A stretch of 45,055 bases of DNA. It comes from an uncultured Opitutia bacterium (GTDB lineage Bacteria; Verrucomicrobiota; Verrucomicrobiia; Opitutales; UBA953). Both the position numbers and the translations under genes were made by a program. Shown here piece by piece: positions 27,901-36,694 of the stretch (within the stretch, counting starts at the first letter, position 1; every line of letters starts with the position of its first letter). Under the pieces are notes generated by a model, which saw only the letters and a list, made by a program, of their open reading frames with translations, had not been told where the DNA came from and did not search any database. The stretch covers positions 1 to 45,055 of the forward strand of contig CAIXHF010000090.1 in the NCBI GenBank assembly GCA_903919185.1, read 5' to 3'.

Positions 27901-28933
27901 CAACGAGCCGGCGCTCCGGGTCACAGATGCCAATGTGATAATTAGGCAAAGGACGGCCAATCGTAACTGGCTTACCTGGTCGGAGTTCAGCGAGGGTCGC
28001 CGTGACCGTCGTCTCAGTCGGACCATATGTATTAAAGACTTCGTAGCCCTTACCCGTCAAACGTTCCGATAAGGCATCGGGACAAGCCTCGCCTCCTAAG
28101 TTCAATAAGCGAAGCGAGGACGGCAAGGCTGGCATCAAGGCGACCAGCGTCGGCACGGCATGCAGGACGGTGAGGCGATGGGCAGTCAAGGCCGCTGCAA
28201 CAGCGTCGGGATCAGATACGGTCTCGACGGGGGCGACCCAGAGCGTGGCACCCGCCAGGAAAGAAATCCAGACCTCCTCCACCGACATATCAAAGGCGAC
28301 GGAGAAGCCTTGGTAGACTCGGTCGTCGGCCCGAATCCGCAACACGTGGTTTTCACTGCGAACAAAGTGGCAGACGTTGCGTTGTGAGATGGCGATACCT
28401 TTGGGCTCGCCCGTCGAACCCGAGGTATAAATCACATAGGCATTATCCGATGGCGCCGCTCTAACAATCACGCCGTCCCCAACGACGGGTAAAGTGGCCA
28501 TGACCACCGGAGTTAAGCCACGCTCAAGTACCGCTGCGGACATACCCGCTTCGGTCAGCACCAAAGTACCGCGCGCATCCCGCATGCAGGTTGCCAAGCG
28601 ATCTGGTGGCACGGCCACGTCAAAGGGTAGCCACGCGGCTCCCGACAGCGCGATGCCCACCTGTCCGACGATGAGGTCGCGACCGCGCGACATCCATAGC
28701 CCCACACATTGACCAGGCATAACGCCGCCAGCCCGCAGTCCAGCCGCGACACCCTCCGCCCTGGATAACAAGTCCTGATAAGTCAGGATGCCTTGGGCAT
28801 CCTCCAAGGCAATGGCGGCAGGCTGCCGGTGGACCGTTGCCCGGAAGATATCCGCCAAACACTCGTCGCGGATTAATTCGGGGAGGTCGGGGCCGGTTAA
28901 AATCATGGGGGACGTCTGTAGAACAACTTCCAT
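24977..28933 (-). CDS. Pls/PosA-like non-ribosomal peptide synthetase: adenylation, thiolation, and TM helices alternating with three left-handed beta-helix/acetyltransferase-like domains
   Basis: A domain: AYVIYTSGSTGEPKG, FDMSVEEVW, NLGGEA, NTYGPTETTVTATL, YLTGDLGRI, GRVDNQVKLRGFRIE, SSGKVDL. T domain: FFSDLNGHSLLAARL. Three hexapeptide-rich soluble domains (LLGAKVGRDCLINS…, LLGTKVGRDAEVST…, LLGVNVGRGTWINT…) separated by hydrophobic helices. Single module of about 1320 aa without classical C or TE domains. Confidence 0.88.
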   Translation of the reverse strand: MEVVLQTSPMILTGPDLPELIRDECLADIFRATVHRQPAAIALEDAQGILTYQDLLSRAEGVAAGLRAGGVMPGQCVGLWMSRGRDLIVGQVGIALSGAAWLPFDVAVPPDRLATCMRDARGTLVLTEAGMSAAVLERGLTPVVMATLPVVGDGVIVRAAPSDNAYVIYTSGSTGEPKGIAISQRNVCHFVRSENHVLRIRADDRVYQGFSVAFDMSVEEVWISFLAGATLWVAPVETVSDPDAVAAALTAHRLTVLHAVPTLVALMPALPSSLRLLNLGGEACPDALSERLTGKGYEVFNTYGPTETTVTATLAELRPGKPVTIGRPLPNYHIGICDPERRLVAQGEAGEIVVFGPGLANGYLGRAELTAARFIEIAGQRAYLTGDLGRIDTSGEILCFGRVDNQVKLRGFRIELDEISAALADQSGVGTAAAVVRPLAGSDEIVAFIVASGTAPNMADLRAALARRLAVYMLPAHVEVLESMPRLSSGKVDLGALRKRDLQVAAVADAPPAANEHEAALRAILAEFFPGRRLAPEVDFFSDLNGHSLLAARLVTRLRRDPRYASMGVQHVYRNRQLGALAQAMAGLGASTPGRPAPAHEVAPLNRRFWCGCAQAACLPFLVLLHMFQWLAPFFAYHLLTGDTDDSIVVAIVAALGTYLVALALSFPLGILLRRLLVGRLRPGNYPLWGETYFRWWLGARLNEIPAVYLISGTPWKSLHLRLLGAKVGRDCLINSVTVSVPELLTIGDGACLGTFVNLENARVEGGRLIIGRITIGRGAAVDSYAVLENDTSVGDGARLAGQSALAESKHIPAGETWAGAPARPVESDTVVTAPPARPSVWERYARMGAFALGAALVAVLFYIPVFPSFVAIDYLDAHWLDLFESDHAWWETFPFFFLLAMPAAAILLVITACLAGILKQCLPRQRPGRFSLYGREYFWKWQLSAVMDASLQVLHGLYASVYVATWLRLLGTKVGRDAEVSTAEGVVPELLELGDESFIADGAMLGDEEQRGGWMVLRRTRIGHRSFVGNGAYVPDGTTFPEDFLLGVQSSSPTNEQMQPGQTWMGSPPMLLPARETIESQDPTLTFRPSKGRRLARACIEGLRIVVPLAFIIAVGYVTVYETMDYVTEEDWLGFAVALTLAGLCYAAIAFAFVWSAKWLLIGKYRPRLAPMWTLFVWLSEAVTILHESLAVPALLNYLRGTPMLAWALRLLGVNVGRGTWINTTDLTEFDCVTIGDGAELNEHSGPQTHLFEDRVMRIGLVNIGARATLGVRATVLYDASVGEECRLGPLTLVAKGEHTPARTSWEGTPSAPAPMN

Positions 28934-28954
28934 TCCGGAGAGTTGCAAAAAACT

Positions 28955-30538
28955 TTAGCGGCGGAGGCGCAGCCGGCGCAGGAGACGGTCGCCCAAGCCC
29001 AGCACCATATCGCGCTCCGGATACTTCCACCAAACTAGCACAACCGCGTAGAGCGCTGCGGCGATGCCTCCCGCCAAGGCCATTGAGAAGAGAAGATTAA
29101 CTTTCGTATTCAACCAAGGCTGCCCAACCCTAAACAAGAGGGTATAACCTTGATAAGCCACGAAGCCCATGACCAAGGAGCCCACGAGTGCTTGGACCAA
29201 CGGGACCGTTAGGTTCTCCGTCAGAAACGCCGGAGCCGTCCGGCGCAACTGATAACGCAACAGGAAATATTGCACCACGGCAGAGGCCGCATTGGCCACG
29301 GCCAGTCCTTCGATGCCATAGTTAAACCAGACCGCCGCAATCGAACCCGTAATGTTTATGCCGACGGCCCACAGGGCGACTCGGAAGGTCGCTTGGGTCT
29401 GGCCAGCGACGTTCAAAGCGCGCGTCGCCATCGAAATCATCGCATGGAAAGGCATCGCCAAGGCAAAGAGGACGAGGACGGAACGTGTCTTCGTGCAGTC
29501 CTCGGCGGTGAAACGACCGAACTCAAAGAGTAGCCGGATAATCTGCTCAGAATAAACGGCGAGCCCGATGGCCGCACCAATGTTGATCGCGAGAATCAGG
29601 CGCATCCCTCGGGCGTAGTTGCGCCCCATTGCGGCATGGTCCTTCTCCACGAAAGCCGTCGCCATCGCCGGGAACATCACCGTGGTAATGGCCGTCGAGA
29701 AAAGCCCAATCGGAAGCTCGACGATGCGGTTGGCGATGTAGTAATACGTCAGCGAGGAGCCGGCGAGGTCGAACGCCAAAGACCGCGAAATCAGGAAGTT
29801 GATCTGGAGGATCCCTGCGCCCAGAGCCGCCGGAATGAAGGCGACGCGGAGGGCCTGCCAAGCGGCGACATCGGCCCGTACCGGCGCACTCCGCCACCCG
29901 GCTTGATGGAGACCCCACATCGGAATCAGTAGCTGCAGCGTGCCGCCCGCCAAGGTGCCGAAGCACAACCAACGCGCCCGCCCCAAGTCGCCATCGCCAA
30001 GATAATACCCAAAGAAGCCTAAGCCTAAAATCATGCAGACGTTCAGGCACGCGGATGCCATCTCCGCCAAACCGAAGCGGCCGCTTAAGTTAACGGCGGA
30101 GGTGAACAGCGCCGCGACGCAGATCAGCGGCATATACGGCATACACCACGCCGTGAACTCCGCGGAATTCACATAACGCGGATTCTTGAACAGCATCATC
30201 GCTAAGAGCGAAGTGCCGATGCTGACGAGCGTGATGCCAAGGAGCCACGGAAGAATCTTGCGCAGGACGTAGTTTAAAAAGGCGTGCGCGGCGGGGCGGC
30301 CATGCTTCGCTTCGATTTCCGCCATGACCGGAACCGTCGCCGCCGTCAAAGCACCCTCGCCGAGCAGGCGGCGGAAGAGGTTCGGAATCTGAAAGGCAAA
30401 AAGAAACGCCGCGCCAATCGCGCTGGCACCAAAGAAGGCCGCAATGAGCTGGTCGCGAAAGAGCCCCAGCACACGCGACACCATCGTCCAGGAGGCCGTC
30501 TTGGCCATAGCCTGATACTGGCGCGTCTGCTCAGACAT
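28955..30538 (-). CDS. murJ: Lipid II flippase MurJ (MviN)
   Basis: Polytopic MOP-superfamily protein: SRVLGLFRDQLIAAFFGAS, AFQIPNLFRRLLGEGALTAATVPV, multiple TM segments. Confidence 0.94.
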   Translation of the reverse strand: MSEQTRQYQAMAKTASWTMVSRVLGLFRDQLIAAFFGASAIGAAFLFAFQIPNLFRRLLGEGALTAATVPVMAEIEAKHGRPAAHAFLNYVLRKILPWLLGITLVSIGTSLLAMMLFKNPRYVNSAEFTAWCMPYMPLICVAALFTSAVNLSGRFGLAEMASACLNVCMILGLGFFGYYLGDGDLGRARWLCFGTLAGGTLQLLIPMWGLHQAGWRSAPVRADVAAWQALRVAFIPAALGAGILQINFLISRSLAFDLAGSSLTYYYIANRIVELPIGLFSTAITTVMFPAMATAFVEKDHAAMGRNYARGMRLILAINIGAAIGLAVYSEQIIRLLFEFGRFTAEDCTKTRSVLVLFALAMPFHAMISMATRALNVAGQTQATFRVALWAVGINITGSIAAVWFNYGIEGLAVANAASAVVQYFLLRYQLRRTAPAFLTENLTVPLVQALVGSLVMGFVAYQGYTLLFRVGQPWLNTKVNLLFSMALAGGIAAALYAVVLVWWKYPERDMVLGLGDRLLRRLRLRR

Positions 30539-30544
30539 CGGGGT

Positions 30545-31882
30545 TTAAGGCAAGATGGCCCGCATGCCCTCTTCCAATACGGCTCGTAAAGCCGGGACCA
30601 AGTCGGTCCGTGGGATTTCGGCTTCGGTCCGGTCCGTGAGGCTACGCACCTTGGTCACGCCCTTGGCAACTTCCTCGCCGCCATAAACGAGCGCATACTT
30701 CGCCCCCGCGGTTTCGGCCTGTTGGGCGAGCTTGCCGAATTTTCCATCGCGTAAGTTATACTCAACGCGGAAACCCGCGCGACGGAGGTTGGCGACGTCT
30801 TCCAAGGCCGCGCTCCGCGCATCAGGACCGAGCACCATGACAAAGAAGTCTGGGCCATCAGCATAAGCCGGGATGAGTTTCTTGGCTTCAAGCAAATCAC
30901 GCAGCGTAACGTCCCCCATACCAAAGCCAACGGCCGGAAGATCCGGACCACCGAGCTTCTTAACCAAGGCATCGTAACGACCGCCGCCCGCCAAGGCGCG
31001 GGCTTCGCCACCGGTTTCAAAGGCTTCGAAGACAAAGCCCGTGTAATAGGCTAAGCCGCGTACAATCGTAAGGTCCATCACGATGCATTCACCGAAGCCC
31101 ATGGACTTGAGCGTTCCGAGTAAATGATTCCATTCTTCGAGTCGCGCCGTCATCGCGGCGTCACCGGCGGCCAGTTGTGCGAGTTCTTCGAGCGAACGGG
31201 TCGCCGCAAAGGCGCGGGCGGCCGCCAAGGTCTTCTCCGCGTCGCAAGCCGTCCCGACCAACGCAGCCGTCATCGCCTCAATCAAATCCTTCGGAGCACC
31301 GCGCTCCAGTTTATCGACCACGCCGAGCACAGCCGTCGCATTGGCTTCGGGGACGCCGACGCTGGCGAGGTAACGGAACCAAAGAGTACGGTCGGAAATA
31401 CGGATGCGGAAGTCCTGCTGCGTCAGGCCGAAACCCAAAAGACAATCAGCGCAGAGTGCGATCAGCTCCGCATCGGCGGCGGGACCAGCCTCCCCCAGCA
31501 AGTCGGCGTTCAGCTGATAGAAAGCACGGAGGCGGCCTTTCTGTGGCTTCTCGTAACGGTAGTTCTCGCCAATGGCGAACCAGCGAATGGGCTTCGCCAT
31601 ACCGTTGGCGCGGGCACCGACCATACGCGCCAGCGAAGGCGTCATTTCGGGACGGAGGCTGACCTGGCGGCCGCCCTTATCCTCAAAGTTGAATAACTGC
31701 CGGACGATCTCTTCGCCGGACTTCTCGGTAAAAAGTTCCAAGGGCTCGAGCACCGGCGATTCCCACTCACGGAAACCATAACGGCGGCAGGCTTGGCGCC
31801 AGACGTCAAAGATATGCCCTAAGACCGCACGGTCTTCAGGATAGAACTCCCGGAAACCGGGTAGCGTTCGAATGTCAGACAT
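30545..31882 (-). CDS. hisS: Histidyl-tRNA synthetase
   Basis: Class II motifs: RQLFNFEDKGGRQVSLRPEMTPSLAR, GENYRYEKPQKGRLRAFYQLNADLLG, RGLAYYTGFVFE, AGGGRYDALVKKLGG. Confidence 0.96.
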   Translation of the reverse strand: MSDIRTLPGFREFYPEDRAVLGHIFDVWRQACRRYGFREWESPVLEPLELFTEKSGEEIVRQLFNFEDKGGRQVSLRPEMTPSLARMVGARANGMAKPIRWFAIGENYRYEKPQKGRLRAFYQLNADLLGEAGPAADAELIALCADCLLGFGLTQQDFRIRISDRTLWFRYLASVGVPEANATAVLGVVDKLERGAPKDLIEAMTAALVGTACDAEKTLAAARAFAATRSLEELAQLAAGDAAMTARLEEWNHLLGTLKSMGFGECIVMDLTIVRGLAYYTGFVFEAFETGGEARALAGGGRYDALVKKLGGPDLPAVGFGMGDVTLRDLLEAKKLIPAYADGPDFFVMVLGPDARSAALEDVANLRRAGFRVEYNLRDGKFGKLAQQAETAGAKYALVYGGEEVAKGVTKVRSLTDRTEAEIPRTDLVPALRAVLEEGMRAILP

Positions 31883-31899
31883 TGAAAGTCGGGCGAAAC

Positions 31900-32235
31900 T
31901 TACTGCTTAGGCTGCTCGGGGGCGGCGTCCGTCTTATCGACGTTATACGACTTAAGCTTGGCCTTCAGTTCCTTGCCGGCTTTGAATTTGATGACCGCGC
32001 GCTTCGGAATGACGACGTCAGTCTCCGGGCGGTTCGGGTTGCGACCGATACGGCTCTTACGCACCTGCACCTGGAAGACACCGAAATTACGCAGCTCGAC
32101 ATCGCGGCCGGACAACAGCGCCTCGCTGATGGCATCCAAGGTTAGCTGGACGCTGTCACGGATGTGCTTTTGCGGGTAGCCCTTTTCGGTAAAGATTTTT
32201 AGGACGATTTCCCGCTTGGTGAGGTTGTCGGACAT
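31900..32235 (-). CDS. HU/IHF-family DNA-binding protein
   Basis: MSDNLTKREIVLKIFTEKGYPQKHIRDSVQLTLDAISEALLSGRDVELRNFGVFQVQVRKSRIGRNPNRPETDVVIPKRAVIKFKAGKELK; start at 32235. Confidence 0.92.
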   Translation of the reverse strand: MSDNLTKREIVLKIFTEKGYPQKHIRDSVQLTLDAISEALLSGRDVELRNFGVFQVQVRKSRIGRNPNRPETDVVIPKRAVIKFKAGKELKAKLKSYNVDKTDAAPEQPKQ

Positions 32236-32306
32236 GGAGGAGGGTAAGTGTTGATAGACAAAGGCATGGGAAAAGCCCCATGGCAACACCGCACCCACGA
32301 AAAAGG

Positions 32307-33188
32307 CTATTCGAGGTTCTGCACCTGCTCGCGAATCCGCTCGATCTCGGTTTTAGCCTCTAAAACGGCCTGAGTGGTGGGAATTTCGGCAGCCTTACTC
32401 CCCACGGTATTAACCTCCCGGAGCAGTTCTTGGACAAGAAAATCGAGTTTTCGACCACTTTTTTCGACCTTCAACTCATTGGTAAACTGCAGGATGTGGC
32501 TTTTGAGGCGGACGACCTCCTCGGTGATATCACAGCGGTCGGCGAAGAGCGCCAGCTCTTTGAGCACGCGCTCGTCGGAAGGATCGAGACTCAACCCCGC
32601 TTCCAGTAGGCGTTTCAGAAGGGCCACGCGATGCCGCTTCGGTGCCTCCCGCTCGCCGACTTCCATGTCCGCGACCAGCGAGGAAATTTTCTGCAACCGG
32701 GCACTTAGGTCGGCGACCAGACTACGTCCCTCGGCCTCACGCATCGCAACCAACTGATCCAAGGCGGCGGCAAAGCCCTGGGCGACGGCGACTTCACAAG
32801 TTTCTAAGGTCGGCAAGGCGGCGCGTGCCGAGCGCTTGCTTTCAGCGAGCTGCAGCAGCAGGCGCGCATCGGGTTCGAAAGGTACGCCCGCCCGCGCCGC
32901 TAGGCCACGCAGATCGGCCAAAGTGTTCAGCACGGCCTCTTCATCCCACGCCGTCGTAGTCGGCTTGGCGGCCACATCGGCAAAAGTCACCCGCACCGTC
33001 ACCTTACCGCGGACCAGTCGGGCCCGTATCCACGGAGCGGACAGCGTCTCCAGCGACGACCATTCCTCTGGCGCGTAGCAGGAGACTTGCAGGTTCTTCT
33101 GATTGACCGTGGCGATTTCAACGGAGAGGCGGCGGTCCGGGAGGTTGATTTCTCCGCGACCGAAACCCGTCATCGAAGTCGCCGCCAT
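32307..33188 (-). CDS. yicC: YicC family endoribonuclease-like protein
   Basis: TSMTGFGRGEI at the N-terminus; FLVQELLREVNTVGSKAAEI…KTEIERIREQVQNLE C-terminus. Confidence 0.93.
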   Translation of the reverse strand: MAATSMTGFGRGEINLPDRRLSVEIATVNQKNLQVSCYAPEEWSSLETLSAPWIRARLVRGKVTVRVTFADVAAKPTTTAWDEEAVLNTLADLRGLAARAGVPFEPDARLLLQLAESKRSARAALPTLETCEVAVAQGFAAALDQLVAMREAEGRSLVADLSARLQKISSLVADMEVGEREAPKRHRVALLKRLLEAGLSLDPSDERVLKELALFADRCDITEEVVRLKSHILQFTNELKVEKSGRKLDFLVQELLREVNTVGSKAAEIPTTQAVLEAKTEIERIREQVQNLE

Positions 33189-33190
33189 GC

Positions 33191-34426
33191 TCAGAGCTTG
33201 ATTTCGACACCCATCGCACGGGCAGCGCTCCACACGTCCTTATCGCCACGGCCGGAGAGGTTGATGAGCACGACGTTCGTGCGCGGACCATCGGCCGCGA
33301 CCTTGCAACCGTGGGCGATAGCATGACTCGACTCCAGTGCCGGAATGATACCCTCGGTACACGAGAGCAGCTTGAAGGCGTCGAGGCATTCCTGGTCATT
33401 CGCGTAGGCAAACTCAATGCGACCCTTGTCGTGGTAATAGGCATGCTCGGGACCGACGGCGGCGTAATCCAAGCCTGCGGAGACCGAATGGGTCCCTTCA
33501 ATCTGCCCTTCGCTGTTCTGTAAAATATGTGTCATGCAGCCCTGCAACACGCCCAAGCGACCACCGGCGAAACGCGCGGCATGCTCACCGGTCTTGATGG
33601 CGCGGCCACCGGCTTCGACGCCGATCAGCTGGACGCCTGGCTCGTCGAGGTACTCAAAGAACGACCCGATGGCATTCGAACCACCGCCGACGCAGGCCAC
33701 GACGGTGTCTGGCAAGCGGTCTTCGGCCCGGATCATCTGCTGCTTGGACTCGATGGAAATGATGCGGTGGAAATCGCGGACCATCATCGGATACGGATGC
33801 GAACCATAAGCCGTGCCCAAGATATAATGCGTATCGCGCACATTGGTCACCCAATCGCGCATGGCCTCATTGACGGCCTCTTTCAGCGTACGTTGGCCCG
33901 CTTCGACGCCGCGGACCTCTGCGCCCATGAGACGCATCCGATAAACATTGAGGGCTTGGCGTTCCATGTCCGTCGCACCCATGTAAATGACGCACTTCAG
34001 GCCAAAGCGTGCACAGACGGCCGCGGTGGCGGTACCGTGCTGACCGGCGCCGGTTTCGGCGATGATGCGCTTCTTCCCCATGCGCACGGCGAGTAAGGCT
34101 TGGCCGATGACGTTGTTGATCTTATGGGCCCCAGTGTGGAGCATATCCTCGCGCTTGAGGTAAATCTTAGAGCCACCGCAGTGCTTGGTGAGCGCCTCGG
34201 CGTAATACAGGCCCGTCGGGCGGCCGGCATATTCCACCAACATGTCCGCGTAGGCTTTCTGAAAGGCTGGATCACGCCGGGCCTCGTCATAGGCCTTGGT
34301 CAAGTCGAGCAAAGGCGTCATTAATGTCTCGGGGACGTACATGCCGCCGAATTGGCCGAAACGGCCATGAACGTCGGGAACCTGGAAGCGAGGCTCGGTG
34401 GTCGGGATAAGGCTGGAGGCCGACAT
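33191..34426 (-). CDS. trpB: Tryptophan synthase beta chain
   Basis: [53 protein letters not shown]. Start at MSASSLIP (34426). Confidence 0.96.
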   Translation of the reverse strand: MSASSLIPTTEPRFQVPDVHGRFGQFGGMYVPETLMTPLLDLTKAYDEARRDPAFQKAYADMLVEYAGRPTGLYYAEALTKHCGGSKIYLKREDMLHTGAHKINNVIGQALLAVRMGKKRIIAETGAGQHGTATAAVCARFGLKCVIYMGATDMERQALNVYRMRLMGAEVRGVEAGQRTLKEAVNEAMRDWVTNVRDTHYILGTAYGSHPYPMMVRDFHRIISIESKQQMIRAEDRLPDTVVACVGGGSNAIGSFFEYLDEPGVQLIGVEAGGRAIKTGEHAARFAGGRLGVLQGCMTHILQNSEGQIEGTHSVSAGLDYAAVGPEHAYYHDKGRIEFAYANDQECLDAFKLLSCTEGIIPALESSHAIAHGCKVAADGPRTNVVLINLSGRGDKDVWSAARAMGVEIKL

Positions 34427-34525
34427 AAAGTGTCCTCCGATAAAGCGAGAAGCTCTCGGAAGGGCAAGCGACAAGGTCACATCGCAGGTCTTGCCCTGCC
34501 CTGCGTTCCCAACCAATAAGATGGC

Positions 34526-35491
34526 ATGCGCGGCCTTTGCCTCCTCTTGCTCGCCCTTTATTTCCCCGGCTTTACTTCGGCCGCGTCGCCGCCGGCCCCG
34601 CAAGAAATCAGCCCCGCCGAGGCGCAAGCACAGTTCACGCCGACCCGCGTCATCGTCACCGGCATCGTCGAAGGCGTCACGGAATTCCTACCCGTTTCCT
34701 CGACGGGCCACATGATCATCAGTGACCGCCTACTGGGCGTGGATAATGACGAACACAAAATCGTCCGCGGCGTGGTCGATCGCAAAGGTCGCCCCGTCCA
34801 CCTGGATCGCGTTGCCGATGACTACATCGTCATCATCCAGTTCGGGGCCATCCTCGCCGTGCTCGTCGTCTTCTTCGCCCGACTACGTCAGCTGTTACTG
34901 GGACTGCTCCGGCTGGAGCCCGCCGCGCTGGCGCTCACGCAGTCCATCGCCATCGCCTTCCTACCCGCCGCGGTCTTAGGTTACCTCTGCAAGGAATATA
35001 TCCCCTTTAGCATCGAGATTGTCGCGCTGGCACTCATCGCCGGCGGACTCGTCATCTTACTCGCGGAGCACTACCTACCGAAGCACGCGGCCGAGCCAGA
35101 CGAAGTCCTGCGCCTCAGCTGGAAACAGTCACTGACGATTGGTCTCTGCCAATGTGTGGCGCTGATCCCGGGAACGAGTCGTTCGCTGGCGACAATCCTT
35201 GGCGGCCGCTGGGCTGGCCTATCGGCCGCCGCGGCGACCGAGTTTTCGTTCCTGGTCGGTCTCGCGATTCTCTCCGCAGCCTCATTGTATAAAGTTTACG
35301 GCCTTGGTCCGGCCCTCACCCAGGTCTACCCCGTGGGCAGTGCGGGCGTTGGCCTCGTCATCGCGGCTGGGGCCGCCTTCCTCTCGGTCAAATGGATGGT
35401 CGGATTCATCATGCGCCGCGGCATGGGGCCGTTCGCTTGGTATCGCATAGCCCTCGGCGGCGTTATCTTAGTTTGGCGTGGTCTGGCCTAA
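34526..35491 (+). CDS. uppP: Undecaprenyl-diphosphatase with signal-like N-terminal extension and a charged insertion
   Basis: [20 protein letters not shown] and [15 protein letters not shown]; the helices are interrupted by [28 protein letters not shown]. Confidence 0.92.
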   Translation: MRGLCLLLLALYFPGFTSAASPPAPQEISPAEAQAQFTPTRVIVTGIVEGVTEFLPVSSTGHMIISDRLLGVDNDEHKIVRGVVDRKGRPVHLDRVADDYIVIIQFGAILAVLVVFFARLRQLLLGLLRLEPAALALTQSIAIAFLPAAVLGYLCKEYIPFSIEIVALALIAGGLVILLAEHYLPKHAAEPDEVLRLSWKQSLTIGLCQCVALIPGTSRSLATILGGRWAGLSAAAATEFSFLVGLAILSAASLYKVYGLGPALTQVYPVGSAGVGLVIAAGAAFLSVKWMVGFIMRRGMGPFAWYRIALGGVILVWRGLA

Positions 35492-35657
35492 GGACCAAAG
35501 ACTGCACAAATGCCCCCGCCTCAAGGCCTTGCGGGTGCGGCTCGCGGACAGCCTGACCAAAGTTATTCCCAAGGGGGCTCTCCCGCTTAACCCTTTGGGT
35601 AAAAGGGGTTTGACTCCCTTATTCATAGGTTATTCATAGAGGAAACCAACCCAACTG

Positions 35658-36674
35658 ATGTTCAAGCGCTTCCCCGGGCTATTCACGCAGGCCATCGGCA
35701 TCGACCTCGGTACCGCCAACACGCTCGTCTTCCTCAAGGACCGCGGCGTCGTTCTCCGCGAACCTTCCGTCGTGGCCATCCGTACGGCCACGCGCAAGCC
35801 CATCGCCGTCGGCAACGAAGCCAAAATGATGCTGGGACGGACACCGGGCGACATTCAAGCACTCCGCCCGATGAAGGACGGTGTCATCGCCGACTTCGAA
35901 ATCAGCGAGCACATGCTCCGCTACTTTATCGGCAAGGTCGCCCGTAAGTCTTTCTTAACTAACCTCACCGTCGTCGTCGCCGTGCCTTATGGCATCACCG
36001 CCGTTGAACGCCGTGCCGTCATGGACTCCGCTTACCGCGCAGGGGCCGATGACGTCATCACCATCCCTGAACCGGTGGCCTCCGCCATCGGCGTCGGCCT
36101 TCCGGTCGAAGAACCAACGGGCTCCATGATCGTGGACATCGGTGGTGGCACGACCGAAGTCGCCGTCATCTCCCTCGGCGGCATTGTCCACGCCCGCTCC
36201 ATTCGCGTGGGGGGCGACGAGTTCGACCTTTCCATTATCAAGTATATCCGCTCGTCGTATAACCTGATTATCGGTGAACGCACCGCGGAAGAGATTAAGA
36301 TCAAGATTGGTTCCGCCTACGCCCTCGAGCAGGAATTAACCTACGAAGTGCGTGGTCGCGACGCGGTGACAGGCTTGCCCCGCTCCCTCCACCTGACCTC
36401 CCAAGAAGTCCGCGAGGCCATGGCTGACAACGTGAACCAGATCATCGAGGCCGTGAAGAGCTCGCTCGAGCGTATCCCCCCCGAACTCTCGGCTGACCTC
36501 GTCGACCGTGGTATCGTCATCGCGGGTGGCGGCGCTCTCGTCCGCCGCATTGACCGCGCCCTCTCCGAAGCCACCGGCCTCCCGGTGATTATCGCCGAAG
36601 ACCCTTTGTGTGCTGTTGTCAATGGCACCGGCAAAATCCTCGCCAACGCCTCCCGCTGGAGCGGCCGAGAGTAA
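35658..36674 (+). CDS. mreB: Rod shape-determining protein MreB
   Basis: GIDLGTANTLVFLKDRGVVLREPSVVAI; IVDIGGGTTEVAVISLGGIV; IAGGGALVRRID. Confidence 0.97.
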   Translation: MFKRFPGLFTQAIGIDLGTANTLVFLKDRGVVLREPSVVAIRTATRKPIAVGNEAKMMLGRTPGDIQALRPMKDGVIADFEISEHMLRYFIGKVARKSFLTNLTVVVAVPYGITAVERRAVMDSAYRAGADDVITIPEPVASAIGVGLPVEEPTGSMIVDIGGGTTEVAVISLGGIVHARSIRVGGDEFDLSIIKYIRSSYNLIIGERTAEEIKIKIGSAYALEQELTYEVRGRDAVTGLPRSLHLTSQEVREAMADNVNQIIEAVKSSLERIPPELSADLVDRGIVIAGGGALVRRIDRALSEATGLPVIIAEDPLCAVVNGTGKILANASRWSGRE

Positions 36675-36694
36675 CTCCTGCGGGCTAACCCGCC

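Noticed and set aside
24977-28933. Interpretation as a conventional multimodular NRPS or acyl-CoA synthetase
   Set aside because: Only one A-T unit followed by alternating TM and beta-helix acyltransferase-like domains; no condensation (HHxxxDG), epimerisation or thioesterase motif seen.
34427-34627. N-terminal extension of the trpB ORF ([19 protein letters not shown]…)
   Set aside because: Overlaps the uppP start on the opposite strand and the intergenic inverted repeat; TrpB homology starts at MSASSLIP.
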